Shown here one piece after another: positions 48,994 through 58,584 of a DNA stretch of 64,000 nt. The notes below the pieces were generated by a model. That model worked only from the letters and a program-made list of their open reading frames with translations. It was not told the origin of the DNA and did not search any database. Each line of letters starts with the position of its first letter. Position 1 is the first letter of the stretch. Source of the stretch: Pseudomonas sp. Os17 (GTDB taxonomy: Bacteria > Pseudomonadota > Gammaproteobacteria > Pseudomonadales > Pseudomonadaceae); contig NZ_AP014627.1 in NCBI RefSeq assembly GCF_001547895.1, positions 6,760,001-6,824,000 on the forward strand, read 5' to 3'. Position numbers and translations under genes: made by a program.

Positions 48994-51177
48994 ATGCGCG
49001 ATGATCTCTCCCTCCTGTTGAACTCCCTCAACGATGCCCAACGCCAGGCCGTAGCCGCCTCCGTGGGTCGTCAGTTGGTCCTGGCCGGTGCTGGCTCCGG
49101 CAAAACCCGTGTGCTTGTGCACCGTATCGCCTGGTTGATCCAGGTCGAGAACGCCTCGCCCCACTCGATCCTGTCGGTGACCTTCACCAACAAGGCCGCC
49201 GCCGAGATGCGCCACCGCATCGAGCAATTGCTGGGCATCAACCCGGCAGGCATGTGGGTCGGCACCTTCCACGGCCTGGCGCACCGCCTGCTGCGGGCCC
49301 ACTGGCAGGAAGCCGGCCTGAGCCAGACCTTCCAGATCCTCGACAGCGACGACCAGCAACGCCTGGTCAAGCGGGTGATCCGCGAGCTGGGCCTGGACGA
49401 GCAGCGCTGGCCGGCCCGTCAGGCCCAGTGGTTCATCAACGGACAGAAGGACGAAGGCCTGCGCCCGCAACATATCCAGGCCAGTGGCGACCTGTTCCTG
49501 GCCACCATGCGCAGCATCTATGAGGCCTACGAGGCCGCCTGCCAGCGCGCCGGGGTCATCGATTTCTCCGAGCTGCTACTGCGCGCCCTGGACCTGTGGC
49601 GCGACCACCCCGGCCTGCTGGCGCACTACCAGAAGCGCTTCCGCCACGTGCTGGTGGACGAGTTCCAGGACACCAACGCCGTGCAGTACGCCTGGCTGCG
49701 ACTGCTGGCCCAGGGTGGCGACAGCCTGATGGTAGTGGGCGACGACGACCAGTCGATCTACGGCTGGCGCGGGGCGAAAATCGAGAACATTCACCAGTAT
49801 TCCGCCGACTTCCCGGACACCGAAGTGATCCGCCTGGAGCAGAACTACCGCTCCACCGCCGGCATCCTCAAGGCCGCCAACGCCCTGATCGCCAACAACA
49901 CCGGGCGCCTGGGCAAGGAACTGTGGACCGATGGCGGCGATGGCGAAGCCATCAACCTGTACGCCGCCTTCAACGAGCACGATGAAGCCCGCTATGTCGT
50001 GGAAACCATCGAGAGCGCGCTGAAAACCGGCTTGGCCCGCAGCGACATCGCCATTCTCTACCGCTCCAACGCCCAGTCCCGGGTGCTGGAAGAGGCCCTG
50101 CTGCGCGAGCGCATTCCGTACCGCATCTATGGCGGCCAGCGCTTCTTCGAGCGGGCCGAGATCAAGAACGCCATGGCTTACCTGCGCTTGCTGGAAGGCC
50201 GTGGCAACGACGCGGCCCTGGAGCGAGTGATCAACGTTCCAGCCCGGGGCATCGGCGAGAAGACCGTCGAAGCCATCCGCGAACACGCGCGCCACAGCGA
50301 CGTATCAATGTGGGAAGCCATGCGCCAGTTGGTGGCCAATAAAGGCCTGACCGGTCGCGCCGCAGGCGCCCTCGGGGCCTTTATCGAACTGATCGAGAAC
50401 CTCGCCGCCAAGACCCTGGAAATGCCCCTGCACCTGATGACCCAGACGGTGATCGAGCAGTCCGGGCTGATCGCCTACCACGAAGCGGAAAAAGGCGAGA
50501 AGGGCCAGGCCCGGGTGGAAAACCTTGAGGAACTGGTGAGCGCCGCGCGCAACTTCGAGAACAGCGAGGAAGACGAGGACCTGACGCCGCTGGCGGCCTT
50601 CCTCGGCCACGCCTCCCTGGAAGCCGGCGATACCCAGGCCGACGAGCATGAAGACAGCGTGCAACTGATGACCCTGCACAGCGCCAAGGGCCTGGAGTTC
50701 CCCTACGTGTTCCTGGTGGGCATGGAAGAAGGCCTGTTTCCGCACAAGATGAGCCTGGAAGAACCCGGCCGCCTTGAGGAAGAACGCCGTCTGGCCTATG
50801 TCGGCATCACCCGGGCGATGCAGAACCTGGTGATGACCTATGCGGAAACCCGTCGCCTGTACGGCAGCGAAACCTACAACAAGGTGTCGCGCTTCGTCCG
50901 CGAGGTGCCCAAGGGGCTGATTCAGGAAGTGCGCCTGTCCAACAGCGTCAGCCGGCCTTTCGGCGGTGGCCAGTCGCAGAGCACCAGCAGCCTGTTCGGC
51001 GGCAGCGAGATTCCGGACACCGGCTTGAGCCTGGGCCAGGCGGTGCGGCACTCGGTGTTCGGCGACGGGGTGATCCTCAACTTCGAAGGCGCCGGTGCCC
51101 AGGCCCGGGTCCAGGTCAACTTCAGCGAAGGCAGCAAATGGCTGATGCTCGGCTACGCCAAGCTGGAAGCCATCTAA
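48994..51177 (+). CDS. uvrD: DNA helicase II (UvrD)
   Basis: A 727-residue superfamily 1A helicase acting in nucleotide-excision and mismatch repair. AGAGSGKTRV (residues 31-40) is the Walker A motif, VLVDEFQDTNAVQY motif II, VVGDDDQSIYGWRGA motif III, LEQNYRSTAGIL motif IV, and YVGITRAMQNLVM motif VI. Length and order are standard. The 120-residue C-terminal tail with the Tudor-like end (GDGVILNFEGAGAQARVQVN) is typical. It is divergent from the GGDEF/EAL gene and followed by a REP doublet. Confidence 0.97.
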   Translation: MRDDLSLLLNSLNDAQRQAVAASVGRQLVLAGAGSGKTRVLVHRIAWLIQVENASPHSILSVTFTNKAAAEMRHRIEQLLGINPAGMWVGTFHGLAHRLLRAHWQEAGLSQTFQILDSDDQQRLVKRVIRELGLDEQRWPARQAQWFINGQKDEGLRPQHIQASGDLFLATMRSIYEAYEAACQRAGVIDFSELLLRALDLWRDHPGLLAHYQKRFRHVLVDEFQDTNAVQYAWLRLLAQGGDSLMVVGDDDQSIYGWRGAKIENIHQYSADFPDTEVIRLEQNYRSTAGILKAANALIANNTGRLGKELWTDGGDGEAINLYAAFNEHDEARYVVETIESALKTGLARSDIAILYRSNAQSRVLEEALLRERIPYRIYGGQRFFERAEIKNAMAYLRLLEGRGNDAALERVINVPARGIGEKTVEAIREHARHSDVSMWEAMRQLVANKGLTGRAAGALGAFIELIENLAAKTLEMPLHLMTQTVIEQSGLIAYHEAEKGEKGQARVENLEELVSAARNFENSEEDEDLTPLAAFLGHASLEAGDTQADEHEDSVQLMTLHSAKGLEFPYVFLVGMEEGLFPHKMSLEEPGRLEEERRLAYVGITRAMQNLVMTYAETRRLYGSETYNKVSRFVREVPKGLIQEVRLSNSVSRPFGGGQSQSTSSLFGGSEIPDTGLSLGQAVRHSVFGDGVILNFEGAGAQARVQVNFSEGSKWLMLGYAKLEAI

Positions 51178-51191
51178 CCCGACCCGACCCT

Positions 51192-51255
51192 AGGCGCCGG
51201 CTTGCCGGTGAAGCTCACTGGCGAACCACCTCTTCGCCAGCAAGCCGGCTCCGCC
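51192..51255. repeat. Degenerate REP doublet after uvrD
   Basis: GGCGCCGGCTTGCCGG and GCAAGCCGGCTCCGCC face one another, a shorter and diverged form of the 6168-type family. Confidence 0.6.
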
Positions 51256-51283
51256 AGGTCAGTGCAGAAAAGGCAGCGCGAAC

Positions 51284-51724
51284 ATGGGTTCAGGCTTTTT
51301 TTCCTCGTGGACATTCTGGGCGCTGCTCTCGGCAACTTTCGCCGCTTTGACGGCGATCTTCGCCAAAGTCGGGATAGAAAACGTCAATTCAGACTTCGCC
51401 ACCCTGCTGCGCACCGTGGTGGTCCTGGTCAGCCTGGCCTTGATTTTGTACGCAACGGGCCAATATCAGTCCCTGGGATCGATTTCCACCAGGAGCTATC
51501 TGTTCCTGCTGCTGTCGGGACTGGCCACCGGGGCCTCCTGGCTGTGCTATTTCCGCGCCCTGAAACTCGGCCCGGCCTCTCTGGTGGCGCCGGTGGACAA
51601 GCTCAGCGTGGTGTTGGTCGCAGTCATCGGCGTGGCCCTGCTGGGCGAGAAACTCGATCTGCGCCAGTGGGGCGGAATCGGCCTGATCACCGCCGGCGTC
51701 GTGCTCCTGGCACTGCGTCGCTGA
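51284..51724 (+). CDS. EamA-type small multidrug/metabolite transporter
   Basis: A 146-residue inner-membrane protein with five hydrophobic segments and a single EamA domain. WALLSATFAALTAIFAKVGI and SGLATGASWLCYFRALKLGP are typical segments; PVDKLSVVLVAVIGVALLGEKL is the family signature. Full DMT exporters have two such halves; single-domain ones act as dimers. The substrate is unknown. It stands between uvrD and the Tim44-domain gene. Confidence 0.88.
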   Translation: MGSGFFSSWTFWALLSATFAALTAIFAKVGIENVNSDFATLLRTVVVLVSLALILYATGQYQSLGSISTRSYLFLLLSGLATGASWLCYFRALKLGPASLVAPVDKLSVVLVAVIGVALLGEKLDLRQWGGIGLITAGVVLLALRR

Positions 51725-51905
51725 ACGGCGACGCAATTGAACCAAAGCCGCGTCCTTGAGGACAAAAAACCTATCGGCGAGCATGCCGGCGAACGGAGCT
51801 GAACCGAGCCTGTCAGGCAAAAGCCCGAAACATTATGCCGCTCGCTACTGACACTTCACCTGTGCAATATGGCGCGCGTGCCATCCACAAATGGGAACCC
51901 CCTTT

Positions 51906-52781
51906 ATGAAACGTTTTCTTAGCATCGCCATGGCGCTGTGCATCGGCCTGACGATGAGCCTCGACGCCAACGCCAAGCGCTTCGGCGGCGGCAAAAGCGC
52001 CGGCGCTGCCCCGACTCACCAGACTCGCCAGGCGGCGCCCGCCACTCCGGGCGCGCCTGCCGCTGCCGCCACCGCTGGCGCAGCCGGTGCTGCAGGTGCC
52101 GCGGCCAAGGCCGGTGGCGCTTCGCGCTGGCTCGGCCCTCTGGCAGGCATCGCGGCCGGTGGCCTGCTGGCCTCCATGTTCATGGGCGGCGGCTTCCAGG
52201 GCATGCAGATCTTCGACATCCTGATCATGGCGGTCATCGCCTTCGTGATCTTCCGCTTCATCGCCGCGCGTCGCCGCAAGCAGCAGGAGCAGTTTGCTCC
52301 CGCCGGTCACGCGCCCATGCAGCGCGAGGCGTTCGAACCGCAGCAGCCTGCCGGCGGCTCGATCTTCGGTGGCTCGGCAGCCCCTGCCGCGCGCCCGGTG
52401 ATCAACGCTCCGGCCTGGTTCAACGAAGAACGCTTCATTGAAGCGGCGCGCAACCACTTCCAGTCCCTGCAGCAACACTGGGACGCCAATGAAATGGACA
52501 AGATCGCCGAGTTCGTGACCCCGCAAATGCTGCAGTTCCTCAAGCAGGAACGTGCCGATCTGGGCGACGGCTTCCAGTCCACCTACATCGACAACCTGCA
52601 AGTGCAGCTGGAAGGCGTGGATGACCGCGCCGACAAGACCATCGCCACCCTGACCTTCAGCGGTGTGTCGAAGACCTCGCGCTTCGACCAGGGCGAAGTG
52701 TTCAGCGAAAGCTGGAACATGGAACGCGCCCAGGGCGACAACCAGCCGTGGCTGGTGGCAGGTATCCGCCAGAACGGTTGA
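51906..52781 (+). CDS. Tim44-domain membrane protein
   Basis: A 291-residue protein. A signal-like segment (KRFLSIAMALCIGLTMSLDA) is followed by an Ala/Gly-rich low-complexity stretch (residues 30-75), one or two membrane spans (GPLAGIAAGGLLASMFMGGG; IFDILIMAVIAFVIFRFI) and a C-terminal Tim44-like domain (from about residue 170, WFNEERFIEAARNHFQSLQ). In bacteria this family is widespread and of unknown function. CCTTT-type spacing makes 51906 the likely start. A strong hairpin lies 25 bases past the stop. Confidence 0.88.
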   Translation: MKRFLSIAMALCIGLTMSLDANAKRFGGGKSAGAAPTHQTRQAAPATPGAPAAAATAGAAGAAGAAAKAGGASRWLGPLAGIAAGGLLASMFMGGGFQGMQIFDILIMAVIAFVIFRFIAARRRKQQEQFAPAGHAPMQREAFEPQQPAGGSIFGGSAAPAARPVINAPAWFNEERFIEAARNHFQSLQQHWDANEMDKIAEFVTPQMLQFLKQERADLGDGFQSTYIDNLQVQLEGVDDRADKTIATLTFSGVSKTSRFDQGEVFSESWNMERAQGDNQPWLVAGIRQNG

Positions 52782-52806
52782 TTCATGCCGTTGTCACAGC
52801 AGTAAG

Positions 52807-52836
52807 GCAAAACCCCGACTCAAGTCGGGGTTTTGC
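52807..52836. terminator. Terminator after the Tim44-domain gene
   Basis: A 14-bp perfect inverted repeat (52807-52820 with 52823-52836) carries CCCCGA/TCGGGG flanked by AAAA and TTTT, so the 3' arm itself ends in TTTTGC. It works in either direction. Confidence 0.85.
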
Positions 52837-52917
52837 ATTTCACGATTGCACTTATAGCGAGCTACTGTATAAACCGCCGTCAAACAACCGCGCCATAGAG
52901 CTAAGAGGACCCAGGCC

Positions 52918-53325
52918 GTGGAAGAAGTCATCGAACAACTCCGAGAAGCCAACGAACCGGTACCCGTCCCCCTGGAACTGCCGGACGAAGACCTGCTGGT
53001 GGAAATTGAGGAACAGCTGTTCATCAATATCCCGTTCGTCTTCAAAGAGTTCCTGTTGACCGTCAGCGATGTGGTTTACGGCAGCCTGGAGCCGGTCACC
53101 GTCACCGACCCGCAATCCCACACTTACCTGCCGGAAGTGGCCGCGACCGCCTGGGACATGGGCGTGCCGCGCGAGCTGATCCCGATCTGCCAGGACGGCG
53201 ACGACTACTACTGCGTCGAAGAGGACGGCACCGTGGTGCTGTGGTCCGGCGAAGAAGAGCTGATCACCGAGGAATCCTGGGAATCGGTGTGGCACTGGGC
53301 GCGGGACGTCTGGCTGGAAAGCTGA
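52918..53325 (+). CDS. SMI1/KNR4 family protein
   Basis: A 135-residue acidic protein starting with GTG 52918. LPDEDLLVEIEEQLFINIPFVFKEFLL is the SMI1/KNR4 opening (an acid-rich helix then a P-x-x-Y/F-K-x-F-L segment), and DGDDYYCVEEDGTVVLW the central strand. In other contexts this fold serves as immunity to toxins, but here it stands alone in a conserved chromosomal position without a toxin gene. AGAGGA upstream is the binding site. A 10-bp hairpin follows. Confidence 0.85.
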   Translation: MEEVIEQLREANEPVPVPLELPDEDLLVEIEEQLFINIPFVFKEFLLTVSDVVYGSLEPVTVTDPQSHTYLPEVAATAWDMGVPRELIPICQDGDDYYCVEEDGTVVLWSGEEELITEESWESVWHWARDVWLES

Positions 53326-53346
53326 GCCGGCTAAAGGCATGAACAG

Positions 53347-53371
53347 GCTCGCCAGCGCCCTGCTGGCGAGC
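53347..53371 (+). terminator. Hairpin between convergent genes
   Basis: GCTCGCCAGC and GCTGGCGAGC form a 10-bp perfect stem with a five-base loop. It stands between the SMI1/KNR4 and antiporter genes and has no U tract on either side. Confidence 0.45.
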
Positions 53372-53378
53372 GGCAAGG

Positions 53379-55142
53379 TCAATGCCCGCCGTTGTCCTTG
53401 CTGTGATCGAAGGTTTCGATCAGCGCCACCTGCATTCGCGTGTGCACCCGGATGAACCAGCGCCACAGCACCGCGGCCACCGCCGCCGCCACCACCGCAA
53501 TCAGCACCAGCAACTCCAGCGTCGGCAGGATGCTCGACGACAGCGCCGCCAACAGCAGAAAGATCACCAGCAGCGACAGGATCGGAATCACCTCGGCGAT
53601 GACCCGCCGCACCCGCTGGGTATGGCGCCCGGCCATCTCCGCCTTGACCCCCATCTCCGCCAGCAGCATCGACAGTGCCTTGAGCTTGCGATAGGCGGCG
53701 ATCAGGAACGGCAGCGACAGCAGCAGGGCTGCGCCCCAGATCAACGCCTTCTGCCAGCTCGGATCACTGACCCAGCCCTCCAGGTAAGCGCCAATGCGCC
53801 TGGCGAAATAGCCGCCGGAAAAGAAGATCGCCACCACCAGCGCCAGATTCACTCCCACTTGCAGGAGGATCTTGCGAATCATCGACGCCAGCAGCGCGCC
53901 CTCGCCCTGAGGCTGGATGCTGCGCAGCCACTCGCCGTACATCCCCAGCACCCGGCTCAGGCGCTGGGGCACAATCCTCGCCAACTTCAGCGACAAAGGA
54001 TCGGCAGCGCGGATCAGATAGGGCGTGAGCAAAGTGGTCATGGCCGACACCGCCACCGCCACCGGGTAGAGAAAGTCGCTGGTGACCTGCAGGGTCATGC
54101 CCAAGGCGGCGATGATGAAGGAAAACTCGCCAATCTGGGACAGGCCCATCCCCACGCGCAACGAGGTTCGGCCGTCGTTGCCGGCGATAAAGGCCCCCAT
54201 ACCGCAGGAAAACAGCTTGCCCAGGACCACCGCCACGGTGATCACCGCAATGGGCCAGGCGTATTGCAGGAGAATCTGCGGATCGATCATCAGACCGATG
54301 GCCACGAAGAAGATCGCGCTGAACAGATCGCGAACCGGTTCGATCAAGCGCTCGATCTTCAGCAACTGGCGGGACTCGGCCATGATCGCGCCAATCAGGA
54401 AGGCCCCCAGGACCATGCTGTACTCCAGCTTGACCACCAGCAGGCAGAAGCCGAAACACAACCCCAGCACGGTGATCAGCAGCATCTCGTTGCTGTCGAA
54501 TCTGGCCACGTAGGCCAGCAGGCGCGGCACCAGCAGAATGCCGATCACCAGGGCCACGATCATGAACAGCGAGAGCTTGCCGACCGTGGAGAACACCTCG
54601 CCGGAACTCACCGTGCCGCTGACCGCGATGCTCGACAGCAAGGCGATGATGCCAATGCCGAGAATGTCCTCGACGATCAGCACACCGAAGATCAGCTGGG
54701 CGAAGCGCTCGTTCTTCATCTTCAGGTCATTGAGCGCCTTGACGATGATGGTGGTGGAGGAAATGGCCAGGATCGCCCCGAGGAACAGCGAGTCCATGGT
54801 GCTCCAGTCGAACCAGCGGCCAATTTCATAGCCGATCCAGATCATCAGGACGATTTCCAGGAAGGCTGCGATAAAGGCCGTGGCCCCCACCTTGAACAGC
54901 TTGCGCAGGCTGAATTCCAGCCCCAGACAGAACATCAGGAAGATCACCCCCAGCTCGGCCAGGGTCTTGATGGTCTGCTCATCGTGGATCAGGCCGAAGG
55001 GCGGCGTGTGCGGGCCGATGAGGAAACCGGCGACGATATAGCCCAGCACCACCGGTTGCTTGAGTCGATGAAAGAGAATGGTCACCACGCCTGCGACCAA
55101 CATGATCACGGCCAGGTCCTGAATGAAGCTGATGGCATGCAT
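53379..55142 (-). CDS. Cation:proton antiporter, CPA2 (KefB/YbaL-like) family
   Basis: A 587-residue membrane protein. Residues 1-385 carry the CPA2 transport core: VLGYIVAGFLIGPHTPPFG, MFCLGLEFSLRKLF and LAISSTTIIVKAL are its signatures. Related KefB and YbaL proteins end with a soluble RCK/TrkA domain. Here the last 200 residues hold three or four further hydrophobic segments (VNLALVVAIFFSGGYFARR, ALIWGAALLLSLPFLIAAY, SLLVIFLLLAALSSSIL, LVLIAVVAAAVAAVLWRW) instead. Potassium or sodium exchange is inferred. Start set at 55142 (MHAISFIQD) by the first membrane helix. Confidence 0.88.
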   Translation of the reverse strand: MHAISFIQDLAVIMLVAGVVTILFHRLKQPVVLGYIVAGFLIGPHTPPFGLIHDEQTIKTLAELGVIFLMFCLGLEFSLRKLFKVGATAFIAAFLEIVLMIWIGYEIGRWFDWSTMDSLFLGAILAISSTTIIVKALNDLKMKNERFAQLIFGVLIVEDILGIGIIALLSSIAVSGTVSSGEVFSTVGKLSLFMIVALVIGILLVPRLLAYVARFDSNEMLLITVLGLCFGFCLLVVKLEYSMVLGAFLIGAIMAESRQLLKIERLIEPVRDLFSAIFFVAIGLMIDPQILLQYAWPIAVITVAVVLGKLFSCGMGAFIAGNDGRTSLRVGMGLSQIGEFSFIIAALGMTLQVTSDFLYPVAVAVSAMTTLLTPYLIRAADPLSLKLARIVPQRLSRVLGMYGEWLRSIQPQGEGALLASMIRKILLQVGVNLALVVAIFFSGGYFARRIGAYLEGWVSDPSWQKALIWGAALLLSLPFLIAAYRKLKALSMLLAEMGVKAEMAGRHTQRVRRVIAEVIPILSLLVIFLLLAALSSSILPTLELLVLIAVVAAAVAAVLWRWFIRVHTRMQVALIETFDHSKDNGGH

Positions 55143-55430
55143 GGCCAGGGTTCTCCTTGAAAGCTGGGCGGCGCAGATCGCCACATTAGAAAGCTCTGAT
55201 CGGCAGTAGGAAAAATCCTTAAGGAGTGTCGGAAAATGCCCTGGAACGGGTGTTTTGCAGGTTAACACCGCGACTTCCGGCAGAAAGGCGGTGCAATATT
55301 AGGAAACAGATCCACCGGGGCGTGACGGCGTGGCCCGGCCCGGCGTCCCGTTATCGATGGTTTGAAAACCCTTGAACCCAGCACCCGCAGAGGTGCTCCA
55401 GCAACCCCTGCCCAGAACCGTGAGCGTGCT

Positions 55431-55916
55431 ATGGAACCCGGAAACGCCCAGCTGTCGATGACGGTATTGATGACCCCTGACATGGCCAATTTCTCTGGCA
55501 ATGTGCACGGCGGCACCCTGCTCAAGTACCTCGATGAGGTCGCCTATGCCTGCGCCAGCCGTTATGCCGGTCGCTACGTGGTGACCTTGTCGGTGGACCA
55601 GGTAATCTTCCGCGAGCCGGTGCATGTCGGCGAACTGGTGACCTTCCTGGCCTCGGTCAACTACACCGGCAACACCTCCATGGAGGTGGGCATCAAGGTG
55701 GTGACCGAGAACATTCGCGAGCGCTCGGTGCGCCACACCAACAGCTGCTTCTTCACCATGGTGGCGGTGGACGACCAGCGCAAACCGGCTCCGGTGCCGC
55801 CGCTGCAGCCGGAAACGGCCGATGGCAAGCGTCGCTATATCCAGGCCCAGCAGCGCCGGCAGATCCGCCAGGAACTGGAAAAGCGCTACCAGGAAATCAA
55901 GGCCGACGGCCCGTGA
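55431..55916 (+). CDS. Acyl-CoA thioesterase, YciA-like
   Basis: A 161-residue hotdog thioesterase. VLMTPDMANFSGNVHGGTLLKYLDEVAYACASRYAG contains the family motif N-x-x-G-x-x-H/x-G-G with the catalytic acid nearby, and VTLSVDQVIFREPVHVGE the second signature. The C-terminal tail is long, charged and likely helical (ADGKRRYIQAQQRRQIRQEL). It is close to acyl-CoA hydrolases annotated as YciA or BFIT-type. I start at 55431 (MEPGNAQ); 23 upstream codons are in frame but unlike the family. It differs clearly from the one at 1749. Confidence 0.88.
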   Translation: MEPGNAQLSMTVLMTPDMANFSGNVHGGTLLKYLDEVAYACASRYAGRYVVTLSVDQVIFREPVHVGELVTFLASVNYTGNTSMEVGIKVVTENIRERSVRHTNSCFFTMVAVDDQRKPAPVPPLQPETADGKRRYIQAQQRRQIRQELEKRYQEIKADGP

Positions 55917-56178
55917 CCCTCAGGCACACGCGCTGATTCAGCCGGACCACGGACGGTCCCATCACCACGCCCCTGCTGAGCCTCCTGCGCTCGCCCTGCT
56001 CTACCCCTGTCGCTTCAGGCAGTCTTCTGCGGTCATCCCGAATGGCCACATCCATCCCTTTTTGACCACATAGAGAGTTATGCCCCGGAGGCGCCGCTGC
56101 CAGAATCGCTGGGCAAGGCACAAGCGCACTCCCCGTTTGGGGAGCCTTCGAACCCACGAACGCGTGAGAACAATAACA

Positions 56179-57573
56179 ATGCCCAGCGCCAATACACTCT
56201 CCGACAATCCCGCCCTCGTCCCCGGCGATTTCACCCACAGTGCCCAGGGCACCTCCCTGCGCCGCATCCTCGGGCTGCCGGCCCTGGTGTTCTTCGGCCT
56301 GGTGTACATGGTCCCGCTGACCGTCTTCACCACCTACGGCGTGGTCACCCAGATCACCGGCGGCAGGACCGCCGCTGCCTATGTAGTGACTCTGCTGGCC
56401 ATGCTCTTCACCGCCCTGTCCTATAGCGTCATGGTGAAAAAATACCCGATTGCCGGCTCGGCCTATTCCTACGCCAGCCTCAGTTTCGGACCGGGCATCG
56501 GCTTTCTTGCCGGCTGGTCGCTGCTGCTGGATTACCTGTTCCTGCCGATGATCAACTACCTGGTGATCGGTCTGTTTCTCAACCTGGCCTTTCCCGCCGT
56601 GCCGGCCTGGGTCTTCGTGGTGGCGACCATCAGCCTGGTGACGCTACTGAACATTCGCGGCATCGGCTCGGTATCGAGCATGAGCAACCTGATCGTCTGT
56701 GCGCAGATGGTGTTCGTGGTGGTGTTCGTGGCCCTGGTGATTCGTCAGCTGGCCGGGGCCGATAGCCTGGACCTGAGCGCGCCCTGGGTCGGCGACGGCA
56801 GTCAGGGCGGCCTGCTGCCATTGATGGCCGGGGCGGCGGTGCTGTGCCTGTCGTTCCTCGGTTTTGACGCGGTATCGACCCTGGCCGAGGAAACCCGCGA
56901 CCCGCGCCGCGACATCCCCCGAGCCATCGTCATCACCACCCTGGGCGCGGGCCTGCTGTTCATCCTGCTGGCCATGACCAGCCAGCTGGCCTTCCCCGGC
57001 AGCAGCTTCAAGGACGCCGACTCGGCGGCCAGCGAGGTGATGCTGCACGCCGGCGGACGCTTCCTGGAGATGTTCTTCACCGCCACCTATGTCGCCGGCG
57101 CCGCCGGTTCGGCCCTGGCGTCACAGGCCTCGGTGTCGCGCATCCTGTTCAGCATGGGCCGCGACGGCATCCTGCCGCGGCGAATGTTCGGCACCTTGTC
57201 CGAGCGCTACAAGACCCCGGTGCTGGCCATTGTCCTGGTGTCGCTGGTGTCCTTGCTGGCCGTGGTCATCGACCTCACCACCCTGGCGTCGATGATCAGC
57301 TTCGGCGCACTGGTGGCGTTTTCGGTGGTCAACCTGGCGGTGATCAAGAGCCATCTGGGACAGGGTCAGCCGCGCACCGGTGCACGGCTGCTGCAATACG
57401 GCCTGCTGCCGCTGATCGGCTTTGGCCTGATCGTCTGGCTGTGGACCAGCCTTTCGGCCCTGACCCTGGGGATTGGCCTGGCCTGGTTCGCCCTGGGCGC
57501 GCTGTACCTGGCGGCGCACACCCGCGGCTTCCGACAGCCGGCGCCGACGGTGCAGTTCTCCGAGCAGGCCTGA
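56179..57573 (+). CDS. APC family amino acid/polyamine permease
   Basis: A 464-residue transporter with twelve hydrophobic segments. VFFGLVYMVPLTVFTTYGVV opens the first helix; PIAGSAYSYASLSFGPGIGFLAG carries the G-S-A-Y-x-Y element of the PuuP/putrescine-type branch; FLGFDAVSTLAEETRDPRRDIPRAI is the central APC signature. Uptake of putrescine or an amino acid is likely but not proven. I start at 56179 (MPSANTLSD), which gives the normal short N-terminal tail. It is convergent with pdxY and separated by only 21 bases. Confidence 0.9.
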   Translation: MPSANTLSDNPALVPGDFTHSAQGTSLRRILGLPALVFFGLVYMVPLTVFTTYGVVTQITGGRTAAAYVVTLLAMLFTALSYSVMVKKYPIAGSAYSYASLSFGPGIGFLAGWSLLLDYLFLPMINYLVIGLFLNLAFPAVPAWVFVVATISLVTLLNIRGIGSVSSMSNLIVCAQMVFVVVFVALVIRQLAGADSLDLSAPWVGDGSQGGLLPLMAGAAVLCLSFLGFDAVSTLAEETRDPRRDIPRAIVITTLGAGLLFILLAMTSQLAFPGSSFKDADSAASEVMLHAGGRFLEMFFTATYVAGAAGSALASQASVSRILFSMGRDGILPRRMFGTLSERYKTPVLAIVLVSLVSLLAVVIDLTTLASMISFGALVAFSVVNLAVIKSHLGQGQPRTGARLLQYGLLPLIGFGLIVWLWTSLSALTLGIGLAWFALGALYLAAHTRGFRQPAPTVQFSEQA

Positions 57574-57594
57574 CACAGCGACCCGCCGTTCAAG

Positions 57595-58467
57595 TCAGAA
57601 ACCGATCGGCGTGGCCTCGAACCGCACTCGCGGATGGGCAATGCGATCCTGGGCCCGCACCAGCTCCAACTCGTAGCTGGCGCAGGCCTGGGTTTCCAGC
57701 AGCACTTCATGCACCGCCGCGGCGGTGAATTCGAACGCCGCCACCAGGCTGTCACCCAACAGCACCCGGGCCAGGAACAGACCCGACGTCAGGTCGCCCA
57801 CCCCCACCGGCTGCCGCGGAAACGCCAGCAGCGGACGCCGCAGGTGCCAGCTGCCCTCGGCGGTCACCAGCAGCATCTCGAAGCCTTCCGCCAGCTTGCC
57901 CGGGTAGTCCAGGTGCTTGACCAGCACGGCCTTGGGGCCTTTCTCCAGCAGCGAACGGGCCATGCCCAGGCAATCGAACAGCGACTGCGGCTTGCGCCCG
58001 CAAAAGCTGTCCAGCTCCAGCTGGTTGGGGCACAGCAAGTCGGCCATGGCGACCGCCTCGTCCAGCAGGAAGTCGCTGACTTCCGCCGGTACGCTGCAAC
58101 CCTTTTCCGGATGGCCCATCACCGGGTCGCACAGGTACAGGGCCTTGGGATTGATCGCCTTGATCCGCGCCACGCCGCTGAGAATCGCCCGGCCCTGGGC
58201 CGCGCTGCCCAGGTAGCCGGAGAGGATCGCGTCACAGTTGCCCAGCTCGCCGATGGCGGCGATGCCTTCCACCAGCTCGGGAATCTGCTGGGGCGCCAGC
58301 ACTTCTCCGGCCCAGTGGCCATACTGAGTGTGGTTGGAAAACTGTACGGTATTCAGGGGCCAGACATTCACCCCGACCCGCTGCATGGGGAACACCGCAG
58401 CACTGTTACCGGCGTGGCCGAAAACCACATGGGACTGGATCGCAAGCAGGTGGGGCGTACGTTTCAT
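57595..58467 (-). CDS. pdxY: Pyridoxal kinase
   Basis: A 290-residue ribokinase-fold enzyme that phosphorylates pyridoxal to PLP in the salvage route. [25 protein letters not shown] is the family opening, [16 protein letters not shown] contains the conserved D-P-V-M-G and [15 protein letters not shown] the anion hole with the catalytic aspartate. Length is normal. It is monocistronic and located as PA5516 is in P. aeruginosa. PLP made here would serve many enzymes, including the PLP-type regulator at 31.8 kb. Confidence 0.95.
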   Translation of the reverse strand: MKRTPHLLAIQSHVVFGHAGNSAAVFPMQRVGVNVWPLNTVQFSNHTQYGHWAGEVLAPQQIPELVEGIAAIGELGNCDAILSGYLGSAAQGRAILSGVARIKAINPKALYLCDPVMGHPEKGCSVPAEVSDFLLDEAVAMADLLCPNQLELDSFCGRKPQSLFDCLGMARSLLEKGPKAVLVKHLDYPGKLAEGFEMLLVTAEGSWHLRRPLLAFPRQPVGVGDLTSGLFLARVLLGDSLVAAFEFTAAAVHEVLLETQACASYELELVRAQDRIAHPRVRFEATPIGF

Positions 58468-58584
58468 GCAGGATTTTCCATAAAACCGGTGGAATTCAAG
58501 CCGCGCAGTATGCGACTAAACGCAGCCTGTACGACAGACCGGAGACGCAGTTAAGCTGATGCCACTTCGTTGGAGCAAACCTTC

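Noticed and set aside
52918..53325. Toxin immunity gene (SMI1/KNR4 fold)
   Set aside because: It stands alone in a conserved core location with no toxin gene beside it.
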